64,000 bases of DNA from JANYGM01 sp043764015 (GCA_043764015.1 JAYUKY010000012.1:1-64000), one strand, 5' to 3'; positions 8,503 to 17,999 are shown, counted from the first letter of the stretch. Numbers and translations: made by a program. The notes: generated by a model not told the origin, from the sequence alone.

Positions 8503-11118
8503 CTATGCTTCATTTTCTTTATCCAAATACTCCTGCACTACTTCAATAGCATTACTAATAACATCACTCAAAGCCGTAATAAAAGTGCCTTTTTTAGCAA
8601 GACTAATGGCATGTTTGATAGCATCTACCTCTTTTGATACCATCTCATAGGTTACTTTGCGTTTTGAAAGTTTGATACCCTCCAACAGAAGTGCGGTAAT
8701 TTCCTCTTCAGTTCTGCCTCTCAAATGCCTTTCACGCCTAATAATGATATGGTCAAACATTTGTGCGGCAATAGTGGCACATTCTCTAATGTCTTGGTCA
8801 CGTCTGTCGCCCACACCTGCAATAATGCCTATTTTGTGCGGAGAATCAATATTTGACAAGAAATCCGAAATTCCAGAATATCCCGCCTGATTGTGCGCAA
8901 AATCAATCATTACCTTAAATTCTCTAAAATTAAAAATGTTCATACGTCCTGGCGTTTGCGCAGCAGAAGGAATAAAAGTTTCCAAAGAAAGTTTTATATC
9001 TTCTGTTTTGAAGCCATATAAATAGCCTGCAAGTGTTGCTGCAAGCACATTAGCAATCATAAATTTAGCCTTCCCTCCTATTGTGAGAGGCACGTGAGAG
9101 GCACGCTCCACACGCATTTTCCAGTCGCCTTTTTTGATAGTGATAAAGCCATTTTCATAGATAGCAGCTGTTCCACCTGCTTTGCAATGCTTTTTAATAG
9201 TAGTATTTTCTTCATCTAAGCTAAAATAAGCCACTTTACAATCCAATTCTTGTGCAATTTTGACACAATTTACATCTTCTGCATTTAAGATAGCCCAGCC
9301 ATCTTTTTTAACAGATTTCACCACAACACCTTTCACACGTGCCAAATCTTCTAAAGTTTCTATGTCGCTGATGCCTAAATGGTCGCCCTGCAAGTTCGTA
9401 ATAATACCAATATCACATCTACTAAAGCCTAGACCTGCCCTCAAAATGCCTCCTCTGGCACATTCTAAAACGGCAAACTCTACCGTAGGGTCTTTCAAAA
9501 CAAATTCTGTGCTATAAGGTCCTGTGGTATCACCTTTTTCTAAAAGATGATTTTGTACATAAATACCGTCAGAAGTCGTAAAACCAACTCTATAACCCAT
9601 ATTTTTGATAATATGCGCTATCAGCCTTGTGGTAGTTGTCTTTCCATTTGTGCCTGTAACGGCTATAATGGGTATTCTTGATGGTTTTCCGAGTGGGAAA
9701 AGCATATCAATTACGGGTGCAGCCACATTTCTAGGTAAGCCTTCCGCAGGCGCAAGGTGCATTCTAAAACCCGGTGCAGCATTTACTTCCAAAACCACTC
9801 CCCCACTCTCTTTTAGTGGTTCTGTAAGATTGGGAGCCATAATATCAATGCCGCAAACATCAAGCCCAATCACACGTGCAATGCGTTCAGACAAAAACAC
9901 ATTTTCTGGGTGCATCATATCCGTAACGTCAATAGAAGTGCCTCCTGTGCTTAGATTTGCCGTTGATTTGAGGTAAACAATTTCATTTTTCTTAGGAATG
10001 CTAGCAAGTGTGTAGTTCATCTTTTCTAGCAAATCAAGCGTATCTCTATCTACTGTAATCTCTGTGAGGACATTTTCGTGACCATAGCCACGTCTTGGGT
10101 CTTCATTTTCTTTGTCTATGAGTTGCTGAATGGTATTTTTGCCATTTCCTTTTACGTGAGCAGGCACACGTTGAGCAGCAGCAATGACCTTATTATCAAT
10201 GACAAGCACACGAAAGTCGTGTCCAGTAATAAATTTCTCCACAATCACCCTACGAGAGTATGCTTTTGCGTGGGCAAGCCCCGCAAGTGCCACTTCCCAC
10301 GTTTTCACGTTGATAGAAGCACCTTTTCCGTGATTTCCATCAAGAGGTTTGATAACAATTGGATAGCCAATTTTATTGATAATAGTAATTAAATCCTCTT
10401 CATCAACGGCAATACCACCACCTGCCACAGGAATAGAGTTATTAGCCAGATGGCGTTTAGTTTCTTCTTTATTTCCTGCAATATCAACGGCTATGTTGCT
10501 AGTTTTGCAGGTAATTGTGGCTTGAAAGCGCATCTGGTTGATGCCATAGCCAAGTTGAATAAGAGAATTTGAGCCAAGTCTTATCCAAGGAATATCACGA
10601 GCAACGGCTTCTTCTACAATAGAGCCTGTACTAGGTCCTAGACGCACTTCTTCCCTTATTTCCCTCATTTTTTGAATGTCGGCATCAAGGTCGTATTTGT
10701 CTCCTTTGGCAAGTGCGAGCGCAATATTTACAGCAGATTCCGCAGCAAAAAGCCCTACTTTTTCTTCTACATAAGAAAATACGACATTATAAATTCCTGG
10801 TGTTTTTGTTTCACGAGTGCGTCCAAAGCCTGTTTCCATACCTGCAAGGCTTTGTGTTTCTAGTGCAATATGCTCAATGACGTGTCCTAGCCAAGTTCCG
10901 TTGGTAACTCTCATAAAAAAGCCACCTGCAACACCTTCAGAGCATCTGTGTTCGTACATTGAAGGAAAAAGCTTTTCTAATCTTTTGTCAAAACCTTTAA
11001 TTTTATTGGTGGGTTTTTGTTCATATTCACCTAAATCTAGGCGCATTTGAATGAGTTTTTTGCGGTTTACGCTCCAAATATTGGGTCCTCGTAGTGCTTG
11101 TACGCTTAGTATTTTCAT
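8503..11118 (-). CDS. cphA: Cyanophycin synthetase
   Basis: Polymerises Asp and Arg into the storage polymer cyanophycin using ATP. At 871 aa it has the standard CphA length and order: an N-terminal domain (1-160), an ATP-grasp domain (about 215-480; GYPIVIKPLDGNHGKG, VVLEVNAAPGFRMH) that adds Asp, and a Mur-ligase-like domain with P-loop TGTNGKTT at 488-495 that adds Arg. The beginning MKILSVQALRGPNIWS is the usual CphA N-terminus, which fixes the start. No cyanophycinase or isoaspartyl dipeptidase gene is in the window. The gene is transcribed alone, divergent from a small lipoprotein gene. A GTGNGKTT-type P-loop is shared with Mur ligases, but the two-domain fusion makes CphA the clear call. 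Confidence 0.94.
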   Translation of the reverse strand: MKILSVQALRGPNIWSVNRKKLIQMRLDLGEYEQKPTNKIKGFDKRLEKLFPSMYEHRCSEGVAGGFFMRVTNGTWLGHVIEHIALETQSLAGMETGFGRTRETKTPGIYNVVFSYVEEKVGLFAAESAVNIALALAKGDKYDLDADIQKMREIREEVRLGPSTGSIVEEAVARDIPWIRLGSNSLIQLGYGINQMRFQATITCKTSNIAVDIAGNKEETKRHLANNSIPVAGGGIAVDEEDLITIINKIGYPIVIKPLDGNHGKGASINVKTWEVALAGLAHAKAYSRRVIVEKFITGHDFRVLVIDNKVIAAAQRVPAHVKGNGKNTIQQLIDKENEDPRRGYGHENVLTEITVDRDTLDLLEKMNYTLASIPKKNEIVYLKSTANLSTGGTSIDVTDMMHPENVFLSERIARVIGLDVCGIDIMAPNLTEPLKESGGVVLEVNAAPGFRMHLAPAEGLPRNVAAPVIDMLFPLGKPSRIPIIAVTGTNGKTTTTRLIAHIIKNMGYRVGFTTSDGIYVQNHLLEKGDTTGPYSTEFVLKDPTVEFAVLECARGGILRAGLGFSRCDIGIITNLQGDHLGISDIETLEDLARVKGVVVKSVKKDGWAILNAEDVNCVKIAQELDCKVAYFSLDEENTTIKKHCKAGGTAAIYENGFITIKKGDWKMRVERASHVPLTIGGKAKFMIANVLAATLAGYLYGFKTEDIKLSLETFIPSAAQTPGRMNIFNFREFKVMIDFAHNQAGYSGISDFLSNIDSPHKIGIIAGVGDRRDQDIRECATIAAQMFDHIIIRRERHLRGRTEEEITALLLEGIKLSKRKVTYEMVSKEVDAIKHAISLAKKGTFITALSDVISNAIEVVQEYLDKENEA

Positions 11119-11325
11119 AATGAGAAATAAGTTTAGAAAATTTTCAGATAGAAGATTTTAAAATAAATTTGATAAATATTTAGCAAACTACCATTAAATA
11201 TCTTAAAAACAAATTTCTTATGATTTTATTTATTGATTTGTTTTTCTAAAACGGATTATGGTCAAACCAATAATAAAAAATGTGTATGGTAGCAAAAGGT
11301 TAAAACAATAACAACTGGAATTTAT

Positions 11326-11356
11326 GAAAAAGTGTATTTTTTAATACGCTTTTTTG
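11326..11356 (+). promoter_or_regulatory. Hairpin with T-tract upstream of a lipoprotein gene
   Basis: gaaaaagtgtatt / aatacgctttttt forms a terminator-like hairpin about 50 nt before the lipoprotein start, in the region between two divergent genes where no transcript should end. It could be an attenuator in the lipoprotein leader or close a short unannotated RNA. Confidence 0.5.
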
Positions 11357-11407
11357 TTGTAAATTGCAGGAATAATTATACTATTTCACTACTTACCCAA
11401 TCTCAAA

Positions 11408-11812
11408 ATGAAGTTTTTTAGTTGTTTTTTTATTGTTTTTTTGCTAAATGCTTGTGCTATTTCACTATCACCCAAACAAAAATCACTTTATCAAGTAGAA
11501 GTTTTTTTTGCTGACGAAACGCAGGCTTTGCGTCCTTATAAAACTATGGAAAACGTCTTCATTTATGACGAACAACCCAATAAAGAAAATGCAAATCTTT
11601 CAAAAGAATTGCAAAAAAAGTATGGAAAACTTCCAAAAGGCTATTCTTATGACCAAAAAGAATATTTGTTATTTCAACTTACCCGCAAAGCAAAAACTAT
11701 GGGCGCAGATGCTATTGTTGATGTAAGTTATCAATTTTATGCCAAAAAAGATGTTTATGGCTATAATTTGAGCGGAATGGCAGTTAAATATACAGACAAT
11801 CCGCCCAAATAA
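11408..11812 (+). CDS. Small lipoprotein of unknown function
   Basis: A 134-aa protein with a lipoprotein signal (FFIVFLLNAC, Cys16), so probably anchored on the periplasmic face of a membrane. The C-terminal half (TRKAKTMGADAIVDVSYQFY, then GMAVKY) has the helix-plus-strand pattern seen in YbjQ-like and DUF4156-like small exported proteins, in which 'GADAIV' precedes the last strands. No catalytic residues are apparent. It is a single gene, with the hairpin upstream and a nested inverted-repeat element downstream. The family is not firmly recognised. Confidence 0.72.
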   Translation: MKFFSCFFIVFLLNACAISLSPKQKSLYQVEVFFADETQALRPYKTMENVFIYDEQPNKENANLSKELQKKYGKLPKGYSYDQKEYLLFQLTRKAKTMGADAIVDVSYQFYAKKDVYGYNLSGMAVKYTDNPPK

Positions 11813-11860
11813 ATCTAAATAACAATATTTATAATTGTATTTTTAATATATTATTACCAC

Positions 11861-12003
11861 GTTTCCGTAAGTACGGCTTACGGCTATTATTGTTAAATCC
11901 TTTCAGGATTTCTAATACAAAAAAACAAAAAACGACAAATAAAGCCCTGAAAGGGTTAAATATTCATAGCAGACAACTGCCAGTAGGTCGTACCTACGGA
12001 AAC
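11861..12003. repeat. Nested inverted-repeat element upstream of dnaE
   Basis: Outer arms gtttccgtaagtac (from 11861) and gtacctacggaaac (to 12003) are inverted repeats with one or two mismatches. Inner arms ttaaatcctttcagg and ccctgaaagggttaaat are also inverted. The element is about 143 bp, has no coding potential, and ends about 40 nt before the dnaE start, so it may be part of the dnaE leader. Confidence 0.6.
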
Positions 12004-12044
12004 TCGCAAATAACAACTACAAACAAAAATCACACCTCAAAAAA

Positions 12045-15000
12045 ATGATTCCTTTCACACACCTACATTGCCACACACAATTTTCTCTGCTAGACGGTGC
12101 CGCAAGCATCAAAGGCATTATGTCAAAAGCTAAAAAAGATGGTATGAAAGCCGTTGCCCTCACAGACCACGGAAATATGTTTGGAGCGTTTGCCTTTGTG
12201 GCAGAAGCTAATAATCAAGGCATTAAGCCTATTGTGGGCTGTGAGTTTTACGTTGTCAAAGACCGTTTTCATAAGACTTTCAAAAAAGGTGAAAAAGACA
12301 AACGCTATCATCAGCTACTTCTTGCCAAAAATATTGAAGGTTACCAAAACCTCTCAAAACTGTGTTCTTTGGGTTTTATTGATGGTTTGTGGTCAAAATT
12401 CCCTCGTATTGACAAAGAACTTATTTTAAAGCATCACAAAGGACTGATTGCCACTTCCTGTTGCATTGGGGCAGAAATTCCGCAGGCTATTATGTACGAA
12501 GGTGAAGAAAAAGCAGAAGAACTCCTAAAATGGTGGCTTGATGTTTTTGGTGAAGATTTTTATATTGAAATCCAAAGGCATAACTTACTCAATATCAATG
12601 ACAATGGAATGTCGCAAGAAGACGTAAATCAGACGTTGATGCGTTTTGCACAGAAATATAACATCAAAGTTATTGCCACAAACGACTCTCATTACGTAGA
12701 AGAAACGGACTCAAATGCTCACGACATCTTGCTTTGCCTTAATACAGGCACAAAACAGTCAGCACCCAAAGTAAATTATGAAGAAAGTATAAAAGGGCGT
12801 TTTGCGTTCCCAAACAATGAATTTTACTTCAAAACACAACAAGAAATGAACACGCTTTTTAAAGATGTGCTATTTTCTATTGATAATACAAACGAAATTT
12901 ACGACAAAATAGAGAAAATAAACCTCAAAAGGGACGTTTTGATGCCTAATTTTCCTTTGCCTGCGGGTTTTGATACACAATTTGATTTCCTAAAATACCT
13001 TACTTTTGAAGGTGCAAAGAAAAAATACAAAGACGTTACGCCAGAAGTAGAGGAAAGATTAAACTTTGAACTCTCCGTAATGGGCAAAATGGGCTTTGAA
13101 GGCTACTTTTTGATTGTGCAAGATTTCATCAATGCCTCTCGTAATATGGGCGTTGCCGTAGGTCCTGGGCGTGGAAGTGCCGCAGGAAGTGCCGTAGCGT
13201 ATTGTATTGGCATCACAAACATTGACCCAATCAAATATAACCTGCTTTTTGAGCGTTTCCTTAATCCAGAGAGGGTTTCTATGCCTGATATTGATACTGA
13301 TTTTGATGATGTGGGCAGACAACGTGTTATTGATTATGTTGTTGAGAAATATACTAGAAATCAAGTTGCGCAAATCATCACGTATGGCACTATGGCGGCA
13401 AAATCTGCCATTAAAGACGTGGGAAGAGTACTAGAACTACCGCTTGATGAAACTACTAAGCTCACAAAACTTATTTCGGACAAGCCCGGAACGCAATTAA
13501 AGAACGAATATGAGAAAGAAGAGATAAAAGATATTCTAAAAGGCACGGATTTGCGGGCTACCGTGCTGCGTGAGGCACTTATTTTAGAAGGTTCGGTACG
13601 TCATAGGGGCGTACACGCTGCAGGCATCATTATTGCACCAGACGACATCACTAATTATATTCCTGTTTGCACCTCAACAGATTCTAATTTGCTTGTAACG
13701 CAGTTTGATGGCAAGGTTGTTGAGTATGCAGGAATGCTCAAAATGGACTTTTTGGGATTAAAAACCCTTACAATCATTGCTGATGCCGTTAAACTTATCA
13801 AAAAGAACAAAAATATTGATATTGACGTTGATAATATCCCAGAAAATGACCCTAAAACCTACGAACTTTACCAAAAAGGGGACACTGTTGGTACGTTTCA
13901 GTTTGAGTCTGAAGGTATGCAAATGTATCTCAAACAACTTAAACCCACAAATATAGAAGATTTGATTGCAATGAATGCCTTGTACCGTCCAGGTCCTATG
14001 GATTTTATCCCTACTTACATTGATAGGAAACACGGAAAAGAAAAAACGGAATATCCGCATCCTTTGTTGGAAAATTTATTAGCTCCGACCTTTGGAATTA
14101 TGGTTTATCAGGAGCAAATTATGCAAACAGCGCAAATAATTGCAGGTTATAGCTTGGGTGGAGCTGACCTGCTTAGGCGTGCAATGGGTAAGAAGGACAA
14201 AGACCAAATGGCAAAAGAGCGTGTTAAGTTTGTGGAGGGTGCAAAGCGTGTCAATGATATTGATAAAAAGAAAGCAGACGAGATATTTGATGTAATGGAG
14301 CGTTTTGCAGAGTATGGTTTTAACCGTTCTCATTCTGCGGCGTACTCTGTTGTTGCTTACCAAACGGCGTATCTGAAAGCAAACTTTCCTGCTGAATATA
14401 TGTCGGCGGTACTTACACATAGTATGGGTAAAATTGAGAAAATTATGATATTTTTAGCTGAATGTAAGGCGCAAAATATAGCTGTTTTGGGTCCTGATGT
14501 GAATGAAAGCTACGAAAAGTTTGATGTGAACAAAGATGGAAAGATACGTTTTGGTTTAGGAGCTATAAAAGGCTCAGGAGAGGCTCCTGCGGGCGCAATC
14601 ATTGCAGAAAGGGACAAAAACGGAATGTTTAAAAGCATTTATGAGTTTGTAGAAAGGGTCAATTTATCTACTGTGAACAAGAACACATTAGCAAGTTTGG
14701 CGCAAGCAGGCAGTTTTGACAGCTTTGAAGACGTAAAAAGGGAACAATATTTTGCAGAAGAGAACGGAAGCAGTTATATTGAGAAAATAATCCGTTATGG
14801 GCAAGCTATGCAAGCAGAAAAAAACAACGCCCAACATTCTCTTTTTGGCGGTGGAGGAGATAATAACGTGCTTATTGCGCACCCAAAGCTCCCAACTTAT
14901 GTAGCGTGGACGAATATGGAAACCCTCAATAAGGAAAAAGAAGTCGTAGGTTTTTACATTACAGGGCATCCGCTTGACCAGTACCGCATTGAGATGCAAA

Positions 15001-15548
15001 ATTTTGTTACTTGCAAGATGTCGGCACTTGAAGACTACAAAAATAAAGAAGTTTTTTTAGGCGGAATAGTGAGCGAGGTACAACAACGCACTGCAAAAAA
15101 TGGCAACCCTTTTGTGTTGTTTAAGGTTGATGATTATGATAGTAGCGCACAGTTTGCGTTGTTTGGAAGTGATTATGCCAAGTTTATTGGGTTTGTGAAG
15201 TTGGGAGAGTTTTTGTTTATTAGGGCAAGTGTGATGCTTAGGTATAATTCTGATGACCAATTTGAGCCTAAAATCCTTCAAATTCAGCCGTTAAGCGAAA
15301 TTAGGGACAAAATGATTAAAAATATTCAGCTAATTGTGGATATGGATATGCTTACAGAACGTCTAATTACAGATATTGAAGTGCTTTTGCAACATAATAA
15401 AGGCAAAGCAAACCTAAAAATGCAACTTTGGGACAGACAACAAAATACTTTTATCAATACTTTTTCTAAAAAATACACTGTTGCTATTGATAATGGCTTG
15501 CTAGAAGCCTTTGATAAGATGGACGGAGTGAAGTATAGAATAAATTAA
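12045..15548 (+). CDS. dnaE: DNA polymerase III subunit alpha
   Basis: Catalytic subunit of the replicative polymerase. At 1167 aa it is a DnaE1-type enzyme. Order: PHP domain with metal-binding THLHCHTQFS (H6, H8) and ALTDHGNMFG; polymerase palm with GRGSAAGS and the catalytic aspartates in MPDIDTDFDD (D415, D417) plus D568 in MDFLGLKT; fingers; HhH region; C-terminal OB fold (VFLGGIVSEVQQR). No intein or frameshift is visible. The start MIPFTHLHCH is the normal DnaE N-terminus. It is transcribed alone, preceded by a nested inverted-repeat element and followed by a MITE-like repeat. Confidence 0.97.
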   Translation: MIPFTHLHCHTQFSLLDGAASIKGIMSKAKKDGMKAVALTDHGNMFGAFAFVAEANNQGIKPIVGCEFYVVKDRFHKTFKKGEKDKRYHQLLLAKNIEGYQNLSKLCSLGFIDGLWSKFPRIDKELILKHHKGLIATSCCIGAEIPQAIMYEGEEKAEELLKWWLDVFGEDFYIEIQRHNLLNINDNGMSQEDVNQTLMRFAQKYNIKVIATNDSHYVEETDSNAHDILLCLNTGTKQSAPKVNYEESIKGRFAFPNNEFYFKTQQEMNTLFKDVLFSIDNTNEIYDKIEKINLKRDVLMPNFPLPAGFDTQFDFLKYLTFEGAKKKYKDVTPEVEERLNFELSVMGKMGFEGYFLIVQDFINASRNMGVAVGPGRGSAAGSAVAYCIGITNIDPIKYNLLFERFLNPERVSMPDIDTDFDDVGRQRVIDYVVEKYTRNQVAQIITYGTMAAKSAIKDVGRVLELPLDETTKLTKLISDKPGTQLKNEYEKEEIKDILKGTDLRATVLREALILEGSVRHRGVHAAGIIIAPDDITNYIPVCTSTDSNLLVTQFDGKVVEYAGMLKMDFLGLKTLTIIADAVKLIKKNKNIDIDVDNIPENDPKTYELYQKGDTVGTFQFESEGMQMYLKQLKPTNIEDLIAMNALYRPGPMDFIPTYIDRKHGKEKTEYPHPLLENLLAPTFGIMVYQEQIMQTAQIIAGYSLGGADLLRRAMGKKDKDQMAKERVKFVEGAKRVNDIDKKKADEIFDVMERFAEYGFNRSHSAAYSVVAYQTAYLKANFPAEYMSAVLTHSMGKIEKIMIFLAECKAQNIAVLGPDVNESYEKFDVNKDGKIRFGLGAIKGSGEAPAGAIIAERDKNGMFKSIYEFVERVNLSTVNKNTLASLAQAGSFDSFEDVKREQYFAEENGSSYIEKIIRYGQAMQAEKNNAQHSLFGGGGDNNVLIAHPKLPTYVAWTNMETLNKEKEVVGFYITGHPLDQYRIEMQNFVTCKMSALEDYKNKEVFLGGIVSEVQQRTAKNGNPFVLFKVDDYDSSAQFALFGSDYAKFIGFVKLGEFLFIRASVMLRYNSDDQFEPKILQIQPLSEIRDKMIKNIQLIVDMDMLTERLITDIEVLLQHNKGKANLKMQLWDRQQNTFINTFSKKYTVAIDNGLLEAFDKMDGVKYRIN

Positions 15549-15587
15549 TTAGTGAAAAACAGTAAATAATAGCATCAGAGCAACAAT

Positions 15588-15725
15588 TATATAAAGATAT
15601 TGATAATTTGTATTCTGAATTTCGTAGCCACTTAATTTATCAAGTGATGTTTTGTCCCAAAACAGCGTTTTGATAAATCAAACGCCTACGTAAAAATTTA
15701 TAAATTATCAATCTCGTTATCTAAA
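15588..15725. repeat. MITE-like element, second copy of the 100-331 family
   Basis: Left arm 15588-15614 and the reverse complement of right arm 15698-15725 are imperfect inverted repeats (shared core ATTGATAATTT). The right arm atcaatctcgttatctaa matches the right arm of the 100-331 element (atcaatgtcgttatctaa) at 17 of 18 positions. Inside is a smaller palindrome, tttatcaa / ttgataaa. No coding capacity. It occupies most of the 312-nt gap between dnaE and the YHYH gene; the rest of that gap shows nothing else. Confidence 0.55.
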
Positions 15726-15860
15726 TCTATTAAATCACAAACAATCACCAATTCTTTTCCCAAATAAAAATATTTCATTCCTCGTGCAAGCATTCTAAAA
15801 AAGCAGCGTCTTACTAATAACATATAAAATTAGTAATCAACAATAAAATCTTTTTTAATT

Positions 15861-17324
15861 ATGCGCTACACAAAATTAGCCCAGAACATCAAAGCAAACG
15901 TCAGTATTTTACTGATTTGCTTGCTTTTGTCTATTACGACAACTACCAACGCTCACCCAGGCGGACATCATCACGACGGAGAAGAGTCCACTCTCAAAAT
16001 TTGGACACTCACCAACGGGCAAACACTCAAAGGGAGCTTTTCTATGGGAAAAAATGGCTTTATTGTCATTGAAGAAGTAAGCGGAAAAATGACCAAAATC
16101 ATTACATCTGACCTTATCTACGCTGACCAACAAATTGCTTACACAAAAGTAAGGAAATTTGAAAAAATGAACAAAGAATTCGCCACAAATTCAGTAACTG
16201 ATAATATTGCAACCCAAACTAGCAATGCTTTACCTGCAACTGTTATAACAAATTCTACAAATAATCTCAATTATTTGTATGCTTTTGGAGCTATTGCCTT
16301 GCTTGCTATCTCTTTGCTCGTGGTATGTGCAAAAACAAATTTGTTTAAACAAGCTATTTATCAGAAAACTGCAGTTATTGCACTTATTATAACGACAATT
16401 TTCTCTGTTTATGCCTGTAAATCAAGTTCTAGTTCAGTTACACCAACCACTACAACTACCATTCCTAAAACGACAACCGCTTTTATGGAAACTGTTTATG
16501 GAGGTTTTAAGCCTGCTATCTCTACAAGATATGACGACACATATTTTTATATTGCCTCTACTGGTATTCCTGCGCATAATATGATGGTGGGCATCACCAA
16601 CTGGCAACAACAAGTTCCTACGCCACAAGCCTATACTGGTACTACGAATAGTTGGTCTATTCCTTTACAACCTGTATATGCGGACACGCCACTTAGCACA
16701 ACAACTAATTTTATGAAAGGTGCGGTTGCCGTTGCTGCCAATGGTATTCCTATTTTTAACGCTTTGAACAACAGAGGAGCGGATTCTTATCTAATTGGAG
16801 AGCTTGATAACTGGGGCGGACATTGTGGAAAAGCTGATGATTATCATTATCACGCTGCGCCTTTGCACCTTTCTACTACTAATTTGCTTGCGCCTATTGC
16901 TATGGCGTTAGATGGGTTTGCGGTTTATGGTACAAAAGAACCTGATGGTGTTGCAATGCAAACGCTTGATACTTCTCACGGACACGTATATAATGGTGGC
17001 GTATATCATTATCACGGAACTACGGATTATCCGTATGTAATTGGTGCTATGAAAGGTGTTGTAACATCTGACCCAGCAACACCTGCTCCTGAAAACCAAA
17101 TTTTGCCACAAGCTTTTCCTACACCCCTAAGACCTGCAACAAATCCATTAACAGGTGCTGCTATTACGGCTTTCGCTTCTACAGGAACAAACGCTTATAA
17201 ACTTACTTACACAGTAGGAACAGGAACTGCCTATATTGATTATAGTTGGACAACTAGCAATGCTTATACTTTTAAGTTTACAAGTACAACAGGCGTAATA
17301 ACAACAGCTAATTATCAGCGTTAA
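15861..17324 (+). CDS. Exported/membrane-anchored YHYH-domain protein
   Basis: A 487-aa protein. It starts with a signal peptide (about 1-31) followed by HPGGHHHDGE, a His-rich potential metal site. Residues ~45-95 (IWTLTNGQTLKGSFSMGKNG) resemble an SHD1-type beta domain. Two hydrophobic segments (about 139-157 and 168-185) follow, the second ending in YACKSSSSS. The C-terminal ~270 residues form a YHYH domain with GHCGKADDYHYHAAPLHL and YNGGVYHYHGTTDYPY. YHYH proteins are uncharacterised; the His clusters suggest metal binding, which is inference. A PEBP-like lipoprotein gene lies 90 nt downstream, a pairing often seen with YHYH proteins. 'TPTTTTT' linkers are shared with the next two genes. 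Confidence 0.85.
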   Translation: MRYTKLAQNIKANVSILLICLLLSITTTTNAHPGGHHHDGEESTLKIWTLTNGQTLKGSFSMGKNGFIVIEEVSGKMTKIITSDLIYADQQIAYTKVRKFEKMNKEFATNSVTDNIATQTSNALPATVITNSTNNLNYLYAFGAIALLAISLLVVCAKTNLFKQAIYQKTAVIALIITTIFSVYACKSSSSSVTPTTTTTIPKTTTAFMETVYGGFKPAISTRYDDTYFYIASTGIPAHNMMVGITNWQQQVPTPQAYTGTTNSWSIPLQPVYADTPLSTTTNFMKGAVAVAANGIPIFNALNNRGADSYLIGELDNWGGHCGKADDYHYHAAPLHLSTTNLLAPIAMALDGFAVYGTKEPDGVAMQTLDTSHGHVYNGGVYHYHGTTDYPYVIGAMKGVVTSDPATPAPENQILPQAFPTPLRPATNPLTGAAITAFASTGTNAYKLTYTVGTGTAYIDYSWTTSNAYTFKFTSTTGVITTANYQR

Positions 17325-17335
17325 GCTATTTTGAA

Positions 17336-17369
17336 GTGTGTTATGTTTAATAGATTAAATGTAACACAC
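17336..17369 (+). terminator. Long hairpin between the YHYH and PEBP genes
   Basis: gtgtgtta...gtttaat / attaaat...taacacac forms a nearly uninterrupted stem with a very short loop, followed by ctcatttta. It may be a weak terminator, an mRNA-stability hairpin, or a point at which expression of the two genes is uncoupled. Confidence 0.6.
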
Positions 17370-17414
17370 CTCATTTTATACCAAATATTTGTATATCAAT
17401 TAGAACTAAAAAAA

Positions 17415-17999
17415 ATGAAAAGCTACATAACAATAATGTTTTTTTGTCTTACTTGTTTGTCTTGCAAAAAAAGTGATACAACTGTTACACCAACAACGAC
17501 AACTACTTCTAGTTTCAAACTAACAAGTACGGCAGTAGTAAATGACTTACTTCTTGATGCTTTTAAGTGTGAGGCAAAAGTAAATGGCGTTGAAAATTCT
17601 ATGCCCTTTGCGTGGACTGGTGCGCCTGCTGCTACTGTTGCCTATGCAATGACAATGATAAGTTATCCAAATCCAAGTGATTTGACTGTTTTTAACTCTT
17701 ATTTAGAACTTTGGGGCATTGATAAGTCTGTGAGTAGTATTGCCTATGGAAAAGCTGATGATGGTCCTTGGTTTATGGGTCCTAATAAAGATTTGAGGAA
17801 TATTTCTTATAGTTCACCTTGTTCTGCTGGCTCTGGAACGCATCAATACATTGTTACAATCTATGCGCTTTCAGCTACGCCATCAAGTTTGCCTACTCAA
17901 AGCTCATTAACGGTAACCAATCAAGTGCTTACAAGTGCTTTATCAACAGTTACTATTTTAGATAGAGCAACTTTAACATTTAATAGTGTAACACCTTAG
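17415..17999 (+). CDS. PEBP-family (YbhB/Raf kinase inhibitor-like) lipoprotein
   Basis: A 194-aa lipoprotein (signal YITIMFFCLTCLSC, Cys16) with a Thr-rich linker and a phosphatidylethanolamine-binding-protein fold. Diagnostic parts are MPFAWTGAPAATVAYAM, then GPWFMGPN, and YSSPCSAGSGTHQYIVTIYAL, which correspond to the ligand-pocket loops of YbhB/YbcL. The usual 'DPDAP' motif is replaced by a longer YPNPSDLTVF loop. An upstream TTG-class start would add 28 residues and bury the signal peptide, so ATG 17415 is chosen. It is probably co-transcribed with the YHYH gene and the next lipoprotein. Ligand unknown. Confidence 0.82.
   Translation: MKSYITIMFFCLTCLSCKKSDTTVTPTTTTTSSFKLTSTAVVNDLLLDAFKCEAKVNGVENSMPFAWTGAPAATVAYAMTMISYPNPSDLTVFNSYLELWGIDKSVSSIAYGKADDGPWFMGPNKDLRNISYSSPCSAGSGTHQYIVTIYALSATPSSLPTQSSLTVTNQVLTSALSTVTILDRATLTFNSVTP

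Noticed and set aside
8434..8637. 67-codon ORF opposite the cphA 3' end
   Set aside because: Composed of repeat sequence and antisense to a conserved gene.
12045..15548. Intein or split in dnaE
   Set aside because: All polymerase motifs are present in order with normal spacing.
15861..17324. Frameshift between a membrane protein and a YHYH lipoprotein
   Set aside because: The frame is continuous and no stop is present; the fusion is noted as odd, not as an error.
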